Below are positions 55,694 through 61,600 of a stretch of 64,000 bases of DNA, one piece after another. The first letter of the stretch is position 1, and each line of letters opens with the position of its first letter. Source of the stretch: Archivesica marissinica. Its lineage: Eukaryota > Mollusca > Bivalvia > Venerida > Vesicomyidae. The stretch spans positions 55,345,018 through 55,409,017 of the forward strand of contig CM026404.1 in assembly GCA_014843695.1 (NCBI GenBank), written 5' to 3'. The translations under genes and the position numbers were made by a program. The notes under the pieces were generated by a model that ran no database searches, was not told where the DNA came from, and saw only the letters and a list, made by a program, of their open reading frames with translations.

Positions 55694-58600
55694 GAGAGAA
55701 GAGGAGAGAAGAGAAGAGAGAGGAAGGAGAGAGAGAGAAGAAGAGAGGAAGAGAGATAGAGGGAGGAGAGAGAGGAGAGAGAGGAGAAGAGCGAGGAGAG
55801 GAAAGAGAGAGGAGATAGAGCGGAGAGAGAGGGGAGGAGAGAGAGAGGAGATAGAGGAGAGAGAGAGGAGAGAGAGAGGAGAGAGGAAAGAGAGAAGAGA
55901 GAGAGAAGAGAGAGAGGAGAGAGAGAGAGAGGAGAGTGAGAGAGATAGAGGAGAGAGATAGGAGAGAGAGAGAGAGGAGAGAGAGAGGAGAGGAGAGGAG
56001 AGGAGAGGAGAGGAGAAAGAGAGGGAGAGAGGAGAGAGAGAAGAGAGAGAGGAAAGAGAGAAGAGAGAGAGAAGAGAGAGAGGAGAGAGAGAGAGAGGAG
56101 AGTGAGAGAGATAGAGGAGAGAGATAGGAGAGAGAGAGAGAGGAGAGAGAGAGGAGAGGAGAGGAGAGGAGAGGAGAGGAGAGGAGAGAGAGCATTAACA
56201 CATATTGAAGAGAAAATCACTGCACATACACGATCGGGAGTTTAATTCCAATTAACGTTTTACAGCAACACTGTTTAACCTATTCAACACCAAGTAACTG
56301 ACATGGACTTGTGCATGATATTTTTAGACCAATAATTGTAATAAGAACATTTGGACCAGTTAATTTGGCAAGATGGGTAATGTCGTCTAAAAATGGTAAT
56401 ACTACTGGCAACAAGTGTAGATCCTGATGAGACGGCTCATAGCAAGACGGCTCATCTGGATCTACACATTTTGTAAGCGTATTTAGAGGTATGTGATGTT
56501 GAAAAGGGTTAACGTGTTATGAATAGGTACAATTCCAGGTAATGAATTTTGCTGTTCACATCTATCAGAGCATGCAGTTTGTCCATATATACAGATAACA
56601 AATTAATATTAACAACTTTGTATTATATATTTTAGAGATTCGTCGACATTCCGGTTCCTAATTGGAAACTCTGCTAACTGTGGTGATGTTTCGGCTTCCG
56701 GTGTTTTCGCGATTGTAGATGCGGACAGCGCATGCTCAACACGCACGGATCTGCCGCAATTTCTGTTCTCCAATACCCTAGATACAACACTAATAGGTGT
56801 GCCTCCATTTTGCATGTATATAACCCACACACTATTAACAAAATGAACCAACAACATTCATGTGCATCTTAATGAATACAACTCGCTAAAACATCAGAAA
56901 TGGTGAACTCAATGGTGAAATCAAATTAAACTCATTTAAATAATGTTTAATTTAACATATCTATCAAATGTTGCACGTGTAGATATAGCTAGATATATAT
57001 TAAATTAAACATTTTAATTGCAATTTCATTATTTTGACGTACAAGGACCATATTTCATAATTCAAAATGGCCGCCGAATTGTCCAATAGTTTGCCTGCAC
57101 TAGATCTACAAATTAGAATGTGCATACTGGTGCAGCTTTCCTGGGAATTCAAGCAAGTACATGTTCATCTTATGTTTTAAAGCATGGACTACGTTGTGTT
57201 TTTACCAAATTTAGAATAGCTGGTCACTATTCTTCGTATTCAAACAGACTGATATGGTAGGAACCAAATTCCAAGAAACGAGAGATAGTGTTTATATTAT
57301 GGAGATATTTATCATTTTATTTGCATATGTCCATGTTATAGCAACCTACGTAAACAATTTTATTGATACACAATATTACAATAGACAGTCTGTATACAAA
57401 TTTAATACTACTACTATACATAATTTAGCCACATTTATAACATTATCTTTAGTTATTAGAAATAATATAAGTGTGTACTTGTCAAACATTATATATCACT
57501 TTCACTTAAATTTCAATTGTCACGTCATCAATACGTCATCAATACGTCACCAATACGTCATCAATACTTGTATATGGTATTACTAGTTTTCTTATGATGT
57601 ATTATGTACATGTCTTCCAAAATAAACTTATGTTCTGTTCTGTTTATCATCATATAACTGAAATTTGGTATCAAAGCGAAATATTTAATATATTGTTGAT
57701 CATGCACAATTGTTTTTACTATTAGATACATCTTGTTTGTTTAATTGGGGCCTTCGTGGCCGAGCGCACATGGTAATTGATTTGAAATCACTTGTCCGTC
57801 ACCAATATAGGTTCGAATTCCACTAACGGTGTGGTATTATGTCGTTTGAGGGAGCTGTATGTCTAGTTTGCTTGCCCATCCGTGCTTGAAATACTGATCG
57901 AAGGGTCATCTGCGGGTCTCTCTCCACCAATGACAGTTGTGGACTCGCCATATTTAAACAGTCGGGCGACTGTAAAGCCCAGACAGAAAATCAAAACATT
58001 ACCTGTATTTAACATACCATATAATTATATATATATATATATTAATACAGTTGTATTTTCGTTTCCGAATCATCACAGACGTGTGGGGTCTGGACAAGTG
58101 GTTTAGGGTTCAAAATCATTTTTTTAAAAACTATGATAAATCATTAAATGTTTAGGCCATATCCAAGAATATTTATAATGACACCCCGTCACTATCAGAG
58201 TACTTACGGGATGTTATTTATAAATATGCTTGGATATTGCCTAAACAGTTTGTATGTATACTGTCAAGCCTATGGTTCTTGAACTTTCATCAAATATTCC
58301 TTTAAATATTAACCATTTTCATTTTTACATCCAAAACTATTGACTCACTAATACAACAAGTTCTGAAATTCTTTAGCAAATACCTAGAATAGATTTCACG
58401 TATTTTCATTGTTATATTATATATTATTTTCCTGCCTATTGTATATCAATCAATTGATAGGGAGAAGAACTATATAAGTTTTCTTTCGTTCTAATCCCTT
58501 TCAGTCTACTGCTGTTAAATTATATGTAAAATGTTCATTTCTTGATTACATGTACAAATACTGAAATAAATAATGTTTAAACTATAACCCTATGGTTTAT

Positions 58601-61600
58601 CAAACTGTTCTTAAAGAAAAAGAAAAAAGCCCCATTGATTTTGAACCTGAAACTACTTGTCCAGAACCCAACCGTCTGTGTTCCTAATACCATCATATTG
58701 ATATCAATGACAAAATACAATGTACACAATTTACTGGTAAATATTGATTATGTTCCAGACACTGTAGAATCTCAGCTAGCCGACACGTTCGCTGTATTTG
58801 TTGGTAAGCGACTTCATATAGCTATAGAAAATAAAATGTTAGTTATACAACTAATTATATGGTGCTCGGTTGTGAAGTAAGTTCTTACGACCGTAGACTA
58901 ATTACTCACCAGATTTCATTAACTTAAAGCGATATTACATCGCAAAAAGCAAATAAAATGCATATTTTCACGAATAAATGCATTGCTACTACACATTCTT
59001 CTGAATACATTCGAACATTAACATTGAACCAATAAACAGTGCTTTTGTGGTCTACAAACTTTCAAACGTGAACGTAGGATTTCATATTGCAGTCATCCAC
59101 GTTCCTGAATTGACGTTTGTTTGTCACCGGAGTCAATACTAAACGCGCGATATTTTCGTTTAGAGATAATTTAACTAAGATTAGTCTACAAATAAATATG
59201 CATAGGCACAACTGTGAGATATAACGGTAAATCTGTACAATAAATCGTGTTATTCAGTATACACGCGTTGTATTACTCGTGCATGTCGACTCTATTTACA
59301 TTATTTTGTTATGTCAACAAACCACGTATACGACGTTTGTTTATTAGTTGAAATACTCAGTTTTTGAGGCAAATATTTGGAACACAATTATACCATATAA
59401 TAGGAAATTACATTCTGCAGACATTTGCGTTTTCACCGATGTAGTGTCGCTTTAAGGAATGAATCGCGGTTTAATAGTTTCCATCGGGGTATGACTACAT
59501 TGGGCGTGGTTAAATTGTGTGGAGGCCGAAGTCATCCACGCTAACTTTAAACACGCCGGAGTACCGGAGAAAACCCACTTGCCCGATCTGGTGACCACCG
59601 TACGATCTCACATACTTCCCAGTCCGAGGATCGAACTCGGGTTGCATTAATACCCAGATGGAAACTATTAAGCTGCGATTCATTACTTATATTTACATTA
59701 ATTTTTCGTTATAATGACACAGTTTGCAGTTAACAGCAGACGGTGCTCATCTGTAGACTCAACGGGCACTAACTCCATAGTCTGACAAGACTGACGGATG
59801 CCGAAGAATTGCATTTAAAATGTTTTTTGTCCAGATTTGCAACTTACCATTTGCCGGAACAGGTAAATAGATCATCAATGGAACAGCTTAAACTGTAAGA
59901 CACGCCTTTTCACGTGACAAACGCTGCCTTGCACTGCGAATGCGCATGCCCTTAGCGCATGTCAGCTGTATAATAATCAGTTGGTAGCCATCAGGGCACA
60001 AGGAGCAATGCGAATTTAAATTGCTTAATATAAGAACACCAACACCGTGGTTGTAGCGGTGCTCGGACTCTCAACCCTACGATGACGAGGCGGACACCGG
60101 ATCCATTACATCATTACGACCCAATTGTTGTAAACAGCAATCCACATGTTCCATTACAGCATTAACATGTACCCTGTTAATTGATTATGTCCGATTATAC
60201 TAATGGCTAACACGCTCGCTTCTCACCATTGTAGTCTTAGTTCGATCCTCGGACCGGGAAGTATGTGGGGTGATACGGTGGGTGGCCAAATCGGACAGAT
60301 AGGGGTTTCTCCGGGTATCCTGTTCCCTCACACACGAATGACCACTTATACGGCTTCATCTGCGCCAACGAGAATGATTAATATAAGTTGTAAAAGCTGG
60401 TTATGCAAACGTTTATATACTAACAATTTCCCAGAAAAGCAAGCAATTGTATTTGGCCATATATTCCAGCAATATTTCCTATATATAGTCAAACCTGTCT
60501 TAAGCAGCCAGCCAAGGGAATCACAGAAAGTGGCTGCTTAGTACATGTGGCTGCTTAATAGATGTTAAATTTATAATAAAACAACATATTGGGAATCTGA
60601 AAACTGGCTGCTTAATGCAGGTTGGCTGCTTAGTAGAGGTGACCACTAACACATGCTTGACTGTAAAGGTGACCACTAACACAGGTTTGATGGTAGAGGT
60701 GACCACTAACACAGGTTTGACTGTAGAGGTGACCACTAACACAGGTTTTACTATAGAGGTGACCACTAACACATGCTTGACTGTAAAGGTGACCACAAAG
60801 GTGACCACTAACACAGGTTTGACTGTAGAGGTGACCACTAACACATGCTTGACTGTAAAGGTGACCACTAACACAGGTTTGACTGTAGAGGTGACCACTA
60901 ACACATGCTTGACTGTAAAGGTGACCACTAACACATGCTTGACTGTAAAGGTGACCACTAACACAGGTTTGACGGTAGAGGTGACCACTAACACAGGTTT
61001 GACTGTAGAGGTGACCACTAACACAGGGTTGACTGTATAGGTGACCACTAACACAGGTTTGACTGTAGAGGTGACCACTAACACATGCTTGACTGTAAAG
61101 GTGACCACTAACACATGCTTGACTGTAAAGGTGACCACTAACACAGGTTTGACGGTAGAGGTGACCACTAACACAGGTTTGACTGTAGAGGTGACCACTA
61201 ACACAGGTTTTACTGTAGAGGTGACCACTTACACAAGCATGACTGTAGAGGTGACCACTAACACAGGGTTGACTGTATAGGTGACCACTAACACAGGTTT
61301 GACTGTAGAGGTGACCACTAACACATGTTTGACTGTAGACATGTTTGACTGTAGAGGTGACCACTAACACATGTTTGACTGTATATCCATAAAGAAAAGA
61401 CCTGAACCATGTGCATCCATATTGAAATGGAAGTACCACCAAGAAGGCGCAATGGTCAAGAATATTTACATGTACTGTAGATAGTTTATATACCTCTACA
61501 TAATAATATTATCTTGTTCATAGACATGGCTAATTGCTACACAGACACGTGCATGAATGGCGCCACGTGTCAGGATCTTGGAGGGATGTATCGCTGTTTC

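Noticed and set aside
55390..56220. Ser/Leu-rich 276- and 191-codon frames
   Set aside because: GA tract read in reverse; low complexity only.
2431..60398. tRNA genes suggested by A/B boxes
   Set aside because: The tRNA-like heads recur with shared non-tRNA bodies and tails, so they are SINEs; no intact cloverleaf was seen.
60521..61442. Frames of 235 and 270 codons (VKPVLVVTST, CVSGHLYSQ repeats)
   Set aside because: Ten-residue period from the 30-bp MITE-end array.
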